This document shows, piece after piece, positions 1 to 8,081 of a stretch of DNA of 64,000 nucleotides; the stretch's first letter is position 1; every line of letters starts with the position of its first letter. A model generated the notes under the pieces. That model was not told the DNA's origin and searched no databases. It was given only the letters and a program-made list of their open reading frames with translations. Origin of the DNA: Methylobacterium sp. 10. Its GTDB lineage: Bacteria > Pseudomonadota > Alphaproteobacteria > Rhizobiales > Beijerinckiaceae. The position numbers and the translations under genes are program-made. The stretch is from assembly GCF_000519085.1 (NCBI RefSeq), contig NZ_KI912577.1, forward strand, positions 153,501 through 217,500, given 5' to 3'.

Positions 1-1142
1 AGCCGCATGCCGCTCGCGAGGGCGGCCTTCGACGCGTCGGCCAATTGGCGATCGGCCAGGTATTGCAGCCAGATATGGTAGGTGACGGCCTCCGCATGGG
101 CCAGCGCGAACGCTTCCACAGCCTGCGTCCCGGCGCGGCGCATCTCCTCCGGCCAGTCGCCGGACCAATAGGCACCGAGCGCCTTGTAATGGGCGGACAA
201 GGCCTCGAACGTGCCATGGGCTTCGAGGTCCGCCCCGCCTTCCTCACGGAAGGCCGAGAAGGCAGGGTCCTGCCCCGCGCGAGCCGGGGAGTCCTGCCAG
301 AACGCTTCCAGCACCGGGGACAGCACGCCCCAGATGCCGGGATGGTCCACGAGGGTCGCGGCCTGGAGGGCGGCGATGTCCGTGGCCTTGTCCGCCAACA
401 GGACGGCGGCGCGCGAACCGGCGAAACCGGGCAACACGCCGGGTTCGATGAACAGGGTCTCGAGGAACAGGCGCGAGGACGGCGAATAGGGCGAGATCTT
501 GCTGCGGTCCGATTCGAACAGCGCATGGACCGGGCTCAGGCCAAGGAACGAGGCGCCGCGAATGCCGGCATCCCGCGCGGCGCGGCCCGCATCGGCGTAG
601 CTGCCGATGCCGAGGTTGTGCGGCGAGCGCAGGCCGTAGAGCTGCGCCGCGAGGCCCCAATCCCGCGCGCCCTCGTCGGCATAGGCGGCCGGGCGCCAGC
701 AGCGCTGCGGCGCGGAGATGATCCAGGATTCCGATTTCCGCTCGCCCAGGGCGACGGTGAGCCGGTGGTAGCCCGGCGTCAGGGGCGGAAGCTCGATATG
801 CGGCTCGCCCGCACCCGTGATCGACGCCCTCCCCTCCCGCGCCGACCCTCGCTCGTCGACGAGGCGCCACGAGACGGCACCGTGCGCGTCCACGGCCTGA
901 ACGGGGATCGTCGAGGCGCGCCGCGCCTCTACCGGAATCAGCGACGGGACGAGCCCGAGCCGGACGGATTCCACCTCCGCGAGGCTGTTCGCGATCTCGT
1001 CGTCGGTGCCGGCCGGGAACCCCAGGGCGGCGACCATGCCGCGCCGGGTCTCGATGTCGGTCGCCACGGGCTGGCCGAACGCGTCGGTGTAGCCCGATGC
1101 GATGCCGAGGAGGTCGGAGAGACGTACGAGGTCGCGGCTCAT
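1..1142 (-). CDS. malQ: 4-alpha-glucanotransferase (amylomaltase), 3' end cut by the window
   Basis: MalQ moves maltodextrin units between alpha-1,4-glucans in the cytoplasm (GH77 family). About 380 residues are visible from the start; the rest lies outside the window. An N-terminal beta-rich extension of about 150 residues precedes the GH77 barrel, which begins near WGLAAQLYGLRS and continues with the family hallmarks LGLSPVHALF and ISPYSPSSRLFLETLFIEP and, further on, WLQYLADRQL. The ATG overlaps the TGA of treZ (ATGA), so the two genes are translated as a pair and share the glucan and trehalose pathway. Catalytic acids of the C-terminal half cannot be checked here. Family identity is secure. 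Confidence 0.9.
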   Translation of the reverse strand, partial: MSRDLVRLSDLLGIASGYTDAFGQPVATDIETRRGMVAALGFPAGTDDEIANSLAEVESVRLGLVPSLIPVEARRASTIPVQAVDAHGAVSWRLVDERGSAREGRASITGAGEPHIELPPLTPGYHRLTVALGERKSESWIISAPQRCWRPAAYADEGARDWGLAAQLYGLRSPHNLGIGSYADAGRAARDAGIRGASFLGLSPVHALFESDRSKISPYSPSSRLFLETLFIEPGVLPGFAGSRAAVLLADKATDIAALQAATLVDHPGIWGVLSPVLEAFWQDSPARAGQDPAFSAFREEGGADLEAHGTFEALSAHYKALGAYWSGDWPEEMRRAGTQAVEAFALAHAEAVTYHIWLQYLADRQLADASKAALASGMR

Positions 1143-2944
1143 CGGGCGGCTCCCGTCAGCACGATGCCTGTCCAGGAGGGAAGCTCGATCTCGCTACCCG
1201 TTTGACCGTTCGACCAGATCACCTGACCTCCAAGGGAATCGACGGCGAGGGGATCCGCGCCGAAATTGGCGACGAAGCGCAGGGTGCCGCCCGCGTAGCG
1301 CCACGTCACGTCGAGGGAATCCGGGGACGGCCGGGTCACGTCGGCCCCGAGATAGCGGGTCTTCGTCAGGGGCACGACGGATTGGTGCCGGATCTGGAGC
1401 AGGTTGCGGGTATCCGCCCACACGCCCCGATGCGGCTGGCGCTCCGGCTCCGACCAGTCGAGCTTCGAATCGAGGAAGGTCTGCTCCGCCGTGGGATCGG
1501 GGATGACCGACGTGTCGTCGGCGAAGGCGGCGAAACTCTTGAACTCACGCCGGCGCCCCTCTCGCACCGCCTTGTTCAGCTCCTCATCCGGCGCGAAGTC
1601 GACGAAGAACAGGAACGGCGCCGTGGCCGACCATTCCTCGCCCATCCACAGCATCGGGATCTGCGGAGCAAGGAGCAGGCCGGCGCGGGCCAGGCTGAGC
1701 TTGTCCGGGTCGCTCAGCGCACTCAGGCGCTCGCCGAGAGCCCGGTTTCCCACCTGGTCGTGGTTCTGGAGGAAGGTGAGGAAGGCCGAGGGCGGCAGAT
1801 GGGCCGAGGGCTCGCCGCGCGGATGGTTGTCGAGGCTCGGGAACGGCTCGCCTTGATAGGCGAACCCTTCCGCGAGGCAGCGGGCGAGATGATCCACCGG
1901 CTTGTCGGCGAAGCTGACATAGTAGCCGGCATCCTCACCCGTCAGCAGCACGTGCCAGCAATGGTGGAGGTCGTCGGCCCATTGCGCCGTATGCTGGACG
2001 GGCTGCGCAGTGTCGTCGCGCTCGAGCCAGCGGGCCTGATTGGCCTCGTTCTCGAGGACGAGATGGATGTGCCGTCCCGGCAGGCGCGCGCGGATCGTTT
2101 CGGCGAGCTCGCCGATGAAATGCGTAGGGGAATCGTCGAGGATGGCATGGACCGCATCGAAGCGGATGCCGTCGAAATGGTATTCCTCCAGCCAGTAGAG
2201 CGCGTTCTCGATGAAGTAGTCGCGCACGACCTTGCCGCTGGTCTCGCCGTCGAAGTTGATGCCGGCTCCCCAGGGCGTCTGATGACGCTCGGTGAAGAAG
2301 GTCTTGGCATAGGCGTGGAGGTAATTCCCGGCAGGGCCGAAATGGTTGTAGACCGCGTCGAGGAAGACCATCAGCCCGAGCGAATGCGCCTTGTCGATCA
2401 GGTGCTTGAGCTCGTCCGGCCGTCCGTAGGCGGCATCGGGCGCGTAGGGCAGCACGCCGTCATAGCCCCAGTTGCGGGTGCCCTTGAAGTCGGCCAGCGG
2501 CAGGAGCTCGATGGCCGTGACCCCGAGATGGGTCAGGTCTTCGAGCTTGGCTTCCAGGGCCGCATAGGTGCCCTCAGTCGTGGCGGTGCCCACATGCAGC
2601 TCGTAGAGCACCGCCTCTTCCCAGGGGCGGCCCTTCCATTCGCCGTCGCTCCAGTCGAACGCCTTCGGATCGATGACCTCGCTCAGACCCGAGACGTCGT
2701 CCGGCTGGAAGCGCGAGGCCGGATCGGGCACGACGAGGTCCCCGTCGATGCGGAAACCGTAGCGGGCGCCGGGGCGGACGTTCGGCACGGTGGTACGGCG
2801 CCAGCCTTCGCCGGCCTCGGGGATCGGATGTTCGGACCCGTCGACCACGAGGGCGACGTCCTTGGCCGTGGGGGCCCAGATGGCGAAGCGCACGCCGTCC
2901 GCCGCGATGGCGGCGCCGAAATTCATGTCGTGTGTGCGCCGCAT
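1139..2944 (-). CDS. treZ: Malto-oligosyltrehalose trehalohydrolase
   Basis: TreZ releases trehalose from the maltooligosyl-trehalose made by TreY, in the cytoplasm. The 601-residue protein has an N-terminal CBM48-like domain (about 1-100) and a GH13 barrel. GH13 motifs are visible: FLDAVYNHFG, the nucleophile region FDGIRFDAVHAI, the acid region LVLENEAN, and LQNHDQVGNRA. Length is typical. A second in-frame ATG six codons in (MNFGAAIAADG) is a plausible alternative start; neither has a strong Shine-Dalgarno. It overlaps malQ downstream by 4 nt. The partner treY is not in the window and may lie past malQ. Confidence 0.95.
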   Translation of the reverse strand: MRRTHDMNFGAAIAADGVRFAIWAPTAKDVALVVDGSEHPIPEAGEGWRRTTVPNVRPGARYGFRIDGDLVVPDPASRFQPDDVSGLSEVIDPKAFDWSDGEWKGRPWEEAVLYELHVGTATTEGTYAALEAKLEDLTHLGVTAIELLPLADFKGTRNWGYDGVLPYAPDAAYGRPDELKHLIDKAHSLGLMVFLDAVYNHFGPAGNYLHAYAKTFFTERHQTPWGAGINFDGETSGKVVRDYFIENALYWLEEYHFDGIRFDAVHAILDDSPTHFIGELAETIRARLPGRHIHLVLENEANQARWLERDDTAQPVQHTAQWADDLHHCWHVLLTGEDAGYYVSFADKPVDHLARCLAEGFAYQGEPFPSLDNHPRGEPSAHLPPSAFLTFLQNHDQVGNRALGERLSALSDPDKLSLARAGLLLAPQIPMLWMGEEWSATAPFLFFVDFAPDEELNKAVREGRRREFKSFAAFADDTSVIPDPTAEQTFLDSKLDWSEPERQPHRGVWADTRNLLQIRHQSVVPLTKTRYLGADVTRPSPDSLDVTWRYAGGTLRFVANFGADPLAVDSLGGQVIWSNGQTGSEIELPSWTGIVLTGAAR

Positions 2945-3229
2945 CAGACCGCCATCTCGTTCATCGGGAAACCTCGCGGCGGAGTCGCATCCGCCTGCGG
3001 TGAGAAGGCTATCCGGGATGGTCTGGTTCCCTCACCGCACAGCTTCGCTTGCGACGTAATGCGCGGGCCGCGGTCGACAACCGCCGGGCGGACAAGTTTT
3101 GTGTGCGGCGCGCCATGGCGCCCTGGTCGTGCACATTCCGGCGGCCCGATGCATCCGGCATGGCCACATGCACGTTGAGTGAGCCTCGCCTTGCCGAAGA
3201 TCGGCGGCGAACCTCAAGGGAGAGAGCGC

Positions 3230-3715
3230 ATGAGCCGCGGATATCCGTCCATGACGGCCTTGCTGGGCCTGCTCGCCGTGGCGGGCTACCAGAACAAGGA
3301 CAAGATCGCCGAATTCCTGGGCGGTGCTTCGAACAAGACCGCAGCTCCGGGCACACCCGGAGCCGTCACCGACAACCAGGGCGGGCTCAATCAGAGCGGC
3401 CTCGGCGGCATCCTCGGGCAGCTGGGAAGCGCACTCGGCGGTGCGGGAGCCGGCGGCCTCCTCGGCGGCGGGTTGAGCGAACTCGTGGAGCGTTTCACCC
3501 AGAACGGCCACGGCGAGACGGCCTCGTCCTGGGTCAACCAGGGCCCCAACCAGGAGATCGCGCCGCAGAACCTCGAAAAGGCCATCGGCCCCGACATCCT
3601 GGCGACCCTCGCGCAGCAGACGGGACTGACCCGCGAGGAATTGCTGTCCCGCCTGTCGCGGGAATTGCCGCAGGCCATCGACCGATACACCCCCGACGGC
3701 CGCGTGCCGGCCTGA
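3230..3715 (+). CDS. YidB-like DUF937 family protein
   Basis: A 161-residue protein of the YidB/DUF937 type, whose function is unknown. The start at [15 protein letters not shown] is chosen because AAGGGAGAGAG lies just upstream; the open frame extends 17 codons further but without a ribosome site. A short hydrophobic N-terminal stretch ([21 protein letters not shown]) is followed by Gly/Asn-rich linkers and a helical C-terminal part with the family pattern ending in a Leu-rich [20 protein letters not shown]. It is transcribed divergently from treZ and convergently with mgtE. Confidence 0.8.
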   Translation: MSRGYPSMTALLGLLAVAGYQNKDKIAEFLGGASNKTAAPGTPGAVTDNQGGLNQSGLGGILGQLGSALGGAGAGGLLGGGLSELVERFTQNGHGETASSWVNQGPNQEIAPQNLEKAIGPDILATLAQQTGLTREELLSRLSRELPQAIDRYTPDGRVPA

Positions 3716-3724
3716 CGCGTCGCC

Positions 3725-3753
3725 TCCTCCCGGACGCACGCCGCCCGGGAGGA
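3725..3753. terminator. Inverted repeat between convergent genes
   Basis: TCCTCCCGG (3725-3733) pairs with CCGGGAGGA (3745-3753) around an 11-nt loop, just 3' of the YidB-like gene and the convergent mgtE. There is no T tract, so a terminator role is inferred only from position. Confidence 0.4.
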
Positions 3754-3763
3754 TCGATGAGGA

Positions 3764-5134
3764 TCAGAGCAATGTGCCGCGCAGGATCAGCATCGCCACC
3801 GAGAAGTAGATGACGAGGCCGGTCACATCGACGAGGGTGGCGACGAACGGCGCCGAGGCCGTCGCCGGATCGAAGCCGAGGCGCTGGAGCACGAAGGGCA
3901 GCATCGACCCCGTCAGCGAACCGAAGGTCACGATCCCCACCAGGGCGGCCCCCACCGTCGCCGCCACCAGCATCCAATGCTCGCCGTAATCGTAGAGACC
4001 CGCTTTCTGCCAGACGACGATGCGGACGATGCCGATGGCCCCGAGGATGGTGCCGAGCAGCAACCCGGTGGGCACCTCGCGCAGGGCCACGCGCCACCAG
4101 TCGCGCAGGCGGACCTCGTGGAGCGCGAGGGCGCGGATGAGGAGCGAGGTCGCCTGGCTGCCCGAATTGCCGCCCGAACTCATGATGAGCGGGATGAACA
4201 GGGTGAGGACGATGGCCTTCTCCAGCTGCCCCTCGAATCCCTGCATCGCCGTGGCGGTCATCATCTCGCCGAGGAACAGGGCGCAGAGCCAGCCGGCCCG
4301 CTTCCGGATCATCGTGCCGAAACCGATATCCATATAGGGCTCGGGCAGGGCTTCCATGCCGCCGAAGCGCTGCACGTCCTGCGTCTGCTTCTCCACCATG
4401 GCGTCGATCATGTCGTCCACCGTGACGATGCCGATGAGGTGGCCCACCGCATCCACCACCGGCAGGGCGAGCAGGTCGTATTTCGAGATCAGCCGCGCGG
4501 CCTCCTCGCGGCTGGCGGTGGGCGAGACGGCGAGCGGCCGCCGGCCGGCGGCGACGCTGAGGACGTTGTCGTCGGGATTGCCGGAGATCAGCCGGCGCAG
4601 GGGCACGGCCTTCGTCAGCGCCTGCGTGCGCGGGTCGAGGACGAAGATCGCGTAGATGGTCTCGCGGGTCTTCTCCACCGTGCGGACGTGGTCGAGGGTC
4701 TGCTGCACCGTCCAGTTGCCCGGCACGGTGACGAATTCCGTGGTCATCAGCGAGCCCACGCTCTCCTCGCCATAGGCGCTGAGCCGGTCGATCGTGCCGC
4801 GCGTCTCCGCATCGAGCCGTGCCCTGAGATCGGAGCGGCCGGGCTCCTCGATCTCGCGGAACACGTCCGTCACCCGGTCCGCCGACATGCCCGACAGGTA
4901 GGAGGCCACCCGGTCGCGCGGCAGCATCTCGATGATGTCTGCGGCAAGATCGAGCTCGGGCTGGTCGAGCACCTCCACCGCCCGGTCGTGGGGGAGCCCG
5001 AGCAGGATCGCGGCGGCGACCTCGGGCGCCTCCTCGTTCAGCGCCTCGACGATGTCGGGCGCCCGTTCGTCCGACAGGCGGGCGGCCAGAACGGAGGGAT
5101 CGATCGTGGTCGGGAAGTGGGCGATCTGGTTCAT
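3764..5134 (-). CDS. mgtE: Magnesium transporter MgtE
   Basis: A 456-residue MgtE-type Mg2+ channel of the inner membrane. In order: an N-terminal superhelical MgtE_N domain (about 15-125), two CBS domains (about 130-250; LLALPVVDAVGHLIGIVTVDD is the second), a connecting helix, and a five-helix membrane domain (about 285-456). Pore and family motifs are present: PLIMSSGGNSGSQATSLLIR and SAPFVATLVDVTGLVIYF. Length is typical. It is monocistronic, with a long 5' region shared with the pqqA pair. I see no Mg2+ riboswitch in that region. Confidence 0.95.
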   Translation of the reverse strand: MNQIAHFPTTIDPSVLAARLSDERAPDIVEALNEEAPEVAAAILLGLPHDRAVEVLDQPELDLAADIIEMLPRDRVASYLSGMSADRVTDVFREIEEPGRSDLRARLDAETRGTIDRLSAYGEESVGSLMTTEFVTVPGNWTVQQTLDHVRTVEKTRETIYAIFVLDPRTQALTKAVPLRRLISGNPDDNVLSVAAGRRPLAVSPTASREEAARLISKYDLLALPVVDAVGHLIGIVTVDDMIDAMVEKQTQDVQRFGGMEALPEPYMDIGFGTMIRKRAGWLCALFLGEMMTATAMQGFEGQLEKAIVLTLFIPLIMSSGGNSGSQATSLLIRALALHEVRLRDWWRVALREVPTGLLLGTILGAIGIVRIVVWQKAGLYDYGEHWMLVAATVGAALVGIVTFGSLTGSMLPFVLQRLGFDPATASAPFVATLVDVTGLVIYFSVAMLILRGTLL

Positions 5135-5663
5135 GGGCTCACCTCGAGCGGAGGGTTGCGATCGGGCCGTGTTCGGCCGGATCGCGGTGAGCCGCGTGTG
5201 AACCCGTCAGGGCCTCAGGCGGTCGGAGCGATAGCGGCCGGGCGGGCTGGTTCGGTGGGACTGTCGCTGGGCATGAATGGGGAATTCGGGCTCCAAGGCT
5301 CCCACCTGTGATCCGCACATGCGGAGCACCGAGGCGAAGTCGTCGGCGGCGCCCCCATGCGCTCCACGGGGAGACGCGTCAAGGCGAATTTCATCCCATC
5401 CCCCGCACCCTACGGCGCGCCGTGCGGGCCGTCCGTCAGGGCATCCGTTTCGACCTTCGACGCCGACGGTGACGCGGCGAGGATCAAGCCCCGGAGACGC
5501 GAAAAAGCGCATCATAATGCTGGAATGAAAGGAATTTTTTCGATTTCGCAGGAAATTCCCGCCGCTCCGGCCATTCATATGAAAAATATAAGTCTCGTGC
5601 CCGCTTGTATTGCGCCCAATGCATCGCCTATCTTCAGGGCGTCGGACACGAAGGAGATTTGCC
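5135..5663. other. 529-nt divergent intergenic region, mgtE / pqqA
   Basis: No convincing gene on either strand: the open frames lack ribosome sites and have no protein-like composition. The half nearest pqqA (about 5515-5610) is clearly more AT-rich than its surroundings and probably carries the pqqA promoter. I could not assign -35 and -10 boxes with confidence. Confidence 0.5.
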
Positions 5664-5753
5664 ATGAGTTGGTCTGCCCCCGTTGTTCAGGAAGTTTGCG
5701 TCGGCATGGAAGTCACCAGCTACGAGTCGGCGGAAATCGATCCCTTCAACTGA
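5664..5753 (+). CDS. pqqA: PqqA-type PQQ precursor peptide, copy 1
   Basis: A 29-codon gene for the peptide substrate of pyrroloquinoline quinone synthesis. The radical SAM enzyme PqqE with chaperone PqqD links the side chains of a conserved Glu and Tyr; both are present in the core GMEVTSYESAEID (Glu16, Tyr20). It ends in EIDPFN. The ribosome site AAGGAG (5651-5656) is well placed. A second near-identical gene follows 62 nt downstream. No pqqB, C, D or E gene is in the window, so this copy must act in trans with a cluster elsewhere or be unused. N-terminus MSWSAPVVQEVCV is close to the methylotroph form. Confidence 0.93.
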   Translation: MSWSAPVVQEVCVGMEVTSYESAEIDPFN

Positions 5754-5815
5754 GGGATCGGCGCCCTCACGGGCCCGTGTCACCAAGCCCATCATCACCA
5801 ACCAGGAGAAACGTC

Positions 5816-5905
5816 ATGACGTGGTCTGCCCCCATCGTTCAGGAAGTGTGCGTCGGCATGGAAGTCACCAGCTACGAGTCGGCTGAGATCGACACCTTCA
5901 ACTAA
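5816..5905 (+). CDS. pqqA: PqqA-type PQQ precursor peptide, copy 2
   Basis: The second 29-codon pqqA, differing from copy 1 at only three residues (Thr2, Ile7, Thr27). It keeps Glu16 and Tyr20, the residues cross-linked by PqqE, and ends in the common EIDTFN. AGGAG (5804-5808) is the ribosome site. It is followed closely by a strong hairpin terminator, so the two copies form a self-contained bicistronic unit of peptide precursors. The near identity of the coding parts against a diverged spacer indicates a tandem duplication under selection. Confidence 0.93.
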   Translation: MTWSAPIVQEVCVGMEVTSYESAEIDTFN

Positions 5906-5934
5906 GTCGGTCGCTCCCAGGAGCGGTTAGACGG

Positions 5935-5965
5935 GGCGGCATTCCAGCAGGGATGCCGCCTTTTT
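5935..5965 (+). terminator. Rho-independent terminator of the pqqA pair
   Basis: GGCGGCAT (5935-5942) pairs perfectly with ATGCCGCC (5953-5960) across a 10-nt loop and is followed by TTTTT (5961-5965). It lies 30 nt after the second pqqA stop and isolates the pair from the genes downstream. Confidence 0.85.
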
Positions 5966-6192
5966 CGTGCTCGCTCGGGACCAAGGATCGGCACGAACCA
6001 TCGTTGACGAAAACAGTCTCGTCAGTCGTCAGGATATCGTTGTCCGACATCTCGGAGGCATTGGTCTCACGGCAAGTTCGAACTTTCCGGAACCTTTCCC
6101 GCAAGAACTCTGCTAGAACCGACACTTCGGCTCATGAGATAGGGACACGTTCGGGTCCCTGCGGTGAACTCGTCCTTCGAGAGAAACACCCC

Positions 6193-6456
6193 ATGACCCA
6201 CGAGATGCCCCATATGGAATTCTCGGACCTGACCGGACGGGCGACCCAGAACGGCATCACGGTGACCGTGAACGTCTATCGTTTCGCAGGCACGCAGGAT
6301 CCGTGGACGCTCGAGGTCATCGATCAGACAGGGTGGTCGACCGTCTGGGGTACTACCTTCGCCTCCGACGAAGACGCCCTCGACGCCTTCATCGAGGCCA
6401 TCGAGGAGGGTGACGGCATGCGCGCGTTCCTCGAACCGCCACCGACCTTGCACTGA
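6193..6456 (+). CDS. Small hypothetical protein (87 aa)
   Basis: An unrecognised small protein starting MTHEMPHMEFSDLTG. The composition is protein-like: an N-terminal part with alternating hydrophobic residues (ITVTVNVYRFAGTQDPWTLEVID), then a Trp-containing strand and an acidic helix (DEDALDAFIEAIEEGDGMRAFLE). This suggests a compact alpha/beta fold, soluble and acidic, with no signal peptide or membrane segment. The longer open frame to 5953 is not used here because it crosses the pqqA terminator. An alternative start is the internal Met8. It is the first of four small genes between pqqA and the DUF4166 gene. Confidence 0.65.
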   Translation: MTHEMPHMEFSDLTGRATQNGITVTVNVYRFAGTQDPWTLEVIDQTGWSTVWGTTFASDEDALDAFIEAIEEGDGMRAFLEPPPTLH

Positions 6457-6490
6457 TACACCCCGACAACGGCCCTCCGCCGCCCGACGC

Positions 6491-6567
6491 ACCTGCTGGT
6501 TTCACATATCCGCTCGAAGGCTGTTCGCTCCATCCAAGCGGGTTCGAAGAAAGACGCGGCGGGCTCC
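6491..6567. repeat. Dispersed intergenic repeat family 2, copy 1
   Basis: About 77 nt that align over their whole length, with scattered substitutions (roughly three quarters identical by eye), with 36490-36566. Shared blocks include CTGTTCGCTC, ATCCAA and CGGGTTCGA. Neither copy is in a gene. Confidence 0.75.
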
Positions 6568-6617
6568 TTCTTCTGGAAGGCTACCGTTTTCACACACGTC
6601 GCGGGCCGTGCGCCTGT

Positions 6618-6731
6618 CCTCCCCCCTCTTGGCGAGGAGTTGGAGGTGGGGGTGGTTGGATGCCCCTGGAGGGGCGGAGGCCAGCGGCGCCACCCCCACT
6701 TCTACCCTTTCCCCACAAGGGGGGGAGGGAC
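6618..6731. repeat. Long imperfect palindromic intergenic element
   Basis: The arms CCTCCCCCCTC (from 6618) and GGGGGGGAGGG (to about 6729) are complementary, and inner arms GGTGGGGGTGG and CCACCCCCAC also pair, so the 114-nt element can fold into one long hairpin. It resembles the REP-like or small MITE-like palindromes found between genes in alphaproteobacteria. No second copy was noticed in the window. Confidence 0.5.
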
Positions 6732-6948
6732 GCGTCCTGCCTGAAAGAACAGATATGTGGACATCGTAGCCCACGCACAGGGCGATGTCGTGGCGTGGAT
6801 GGCGGTATTGCCGTGCCCCCTCACGCCGACGAAAGTCCAGGTCACGATCGCCGAAGCTTCGGCCGCCGCATGGAACATCGCAGCGCGGTGCGCCCTGTCT
6901 ATGCAGTTGGCCCACATCCCTTCACATCCCTCAGAAAGCAGATCCATC

Positions 6949-7299
6949 ATGAACAAACCCGACATGCTCGCCGAGAACGTCTCGATCGCGGATCTCGCCG
7001 GACGGAGCGCGGACCGCCTCGAATATCTGAGGGGCGTCTACCTCAACATGGTCCCCGACCAGACCCGCAATCCGACCCTGCGCGTTCGCCTCAGCCGGCT
7101 CGGATCGGCCGTCCAGCCGGCCTACCGGATCGAGTGCGACGATACCGATGGCCAGACTGTCATCATGGGGTTCTATCAGGGCGACAAGCACAAGCCGCTG
7201 CCCAAGAGGCTGCACGATTGTGACGGACCGACCTGGAGCAGCGAGACCATGAGCTACGTCGAGCTCCGCACGCTGCACAACAGCCACATCGGAGCTTGA
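6949..7299 (+). CDS. Small hypothetical protein (116 aa)
   Basis: Unrecognised. The start at MNKPDMLAENVSIADL is chosen because the codon pattern becomes protein-like there; the frame is open further upstream, but that part covers the repeat-rich spacer. The protein is soluble, with an N-terminal helix (LAGRSADRLEYLRGVYLNM), basic strands (TLRVRLSRLGSAVQPAYRIECDD) and a Trp-Ser-Ser-Glu turn near the C-terminus. No signal peptide. It ends 7 nt before the next gene, so the two are probably co-transcribed. Confidence 0.65.
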   Translation: MNKPDMLAENVSIADLAGRSADRLEYLRGVYLNMVPDQTRNPTLRVRLSRLGSAVQPAYRIECDDTDGQTVIMGFYQGDKHKPLPKRLHDCDGPTWSSETMSYVELRTLHNSHIGA

Positions 7300-7306
7300 G
7301 CCGTCC

Positions 7307-7657
7307 ATGATCGAGTTCTTCGACAGACACGGCAGCGAAGCGGCGTACTGCCACGACGGACGCTCCCTCTACCTGTGGAGCGGCAAGGCCGCGGCCTTCA
7401 TCCATGACGACAAGGTCTATGCCTACGATGGCCGCTTCATCGGCTGGGCGGACCGAGGCTGGATCTCGGACGAGGACGGAGCCTGCCTCCTCTTCGAACA
7501 CGACGCGGTGGGCGGCCCTCACAAACCCCAGCGGCAGGCAAAAACGACGCCCGGTCCGAGGGGCACAAAGCCGGCGCGCGCCGAACCGGGGCATGCCCCG
7601 TCGCGTCCCGCTTCATCCACGGCCTGGTCGCATCGCGTCTTCTCCGACCTGATCTGA
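7307..7657 (+). CDS. 4-fold beta-flower domain-like protein
   Basis: A 116-residue protein whose first 70 residues consist of four short strand repeats: each carries an aromatic plus a Gly or Asp turn (EFFDRHGSEAAYCHDG, YLWSGKAAAFIHDDK, VYAYDGRFIGWADRG, WISDEDGACLLFEHDA). This resembles the 4-fold beta-flower proteins, small bacterial proteins of unknown function; the assignment is from memory of the pattern. The C-terminal 45 residues are Pro/Arg/Lys-rich and probably disordered. It follows the previous small gene by 7 nt. Confidence 0.6.
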   Translation: MIEFFDRHGSEAAYCHDGRSLYLWSGKAAAFIHDDKVYAYDGRFIGWADRGWISDEDGACLLFEHDAVGGPHKPQRQAKTTPGPRGTKPARAEPGHAPSRPASSTAWSHRVFSDLI

Positions 7658-7694
7658 CCCTTAACCGAATCCGTTCGCACGATAGGAAATCCGC

Positions 7695-7919
7695 ATGACG
7701 CCGACGAAGAAGCTGGCCCGCGTCCTGACCGACGAGACGGACGGAGGCTATCGCCTGACCATCGAAACCGTGGATGGCGAGATCTTCCGTGTCCTCGCCA
7801 CGGAAGATCAGGTGAACGACCTCATCGACGAACTCGATGAGCTGATCGGAGACGATGCCGACGAAACGCCCCCTCTCACCGAGGAGGAAGAGCATGTCGG
7901 CGAGGAGCAGCCCTCGTAA
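7695..7919 (+). CDS. Small acidic hypothetical protein (74 aa)
   Basis: Unrecognised. MTPTKKLARVLTDET opens a short beta-strand region (YRLTIETVDGEIFRVLAT) followed by a strongly acidic tail (DQVNDLIDELDELIGDDADE, then a run of glutamates). The first half looks folded; the tail could bind a basic partner or metal. It is 37 nt after the beta-flower gene in the same direction, so it may belong to the same transcript. No signal peptide. Confidence 0.6.
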   Translation: MTPTKKLARVLTDETDGGYRLTIETVDGEIFRVLATEDQVNDLIDELDELIGDDADETPPLTEEEEHVGEEQPS

Positions 7920-8081
7920 GGCTGGGCCGACACGAGGGATGGCCCGAAACGGATCAGGGTTGTTCCTGAACGCCGATGACGAGGGGGTTGGCGGCAGGGC
8001 TCGGCAACCTCCTTCATCGGGTTGGCCATGGCAGGCTGTCCGCTCCGGCCCGAACCGGTGATCGTGGTATCTCGCTCGGCG

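Larger units (their letters stand above)
6457..6948. other. 492-nt repeat-bearing intergenic region
   Basis: No gene supported. It holds one copy of a dispersed repeat (6491-6567, second copy near 36.5 kb) and a long palindromic C/G-rich element (6618-6731), both listed separately. The last 200 nt before the next gene show nothing recognisable. Confidence 0.6.

Noticed and set aside
1097..3178. 693-codon open frame opposite treZ
   Set aside because: It lies antisense to treZ, which has complete GH13 motifs; the frame is a high-GC shadow with no ribosome site or protein family.
5135..5663. Possible Mg2+ riboswitch before mgtE
   Set aside because: No conserved M-box helices or terminator could be recognised in the leader.
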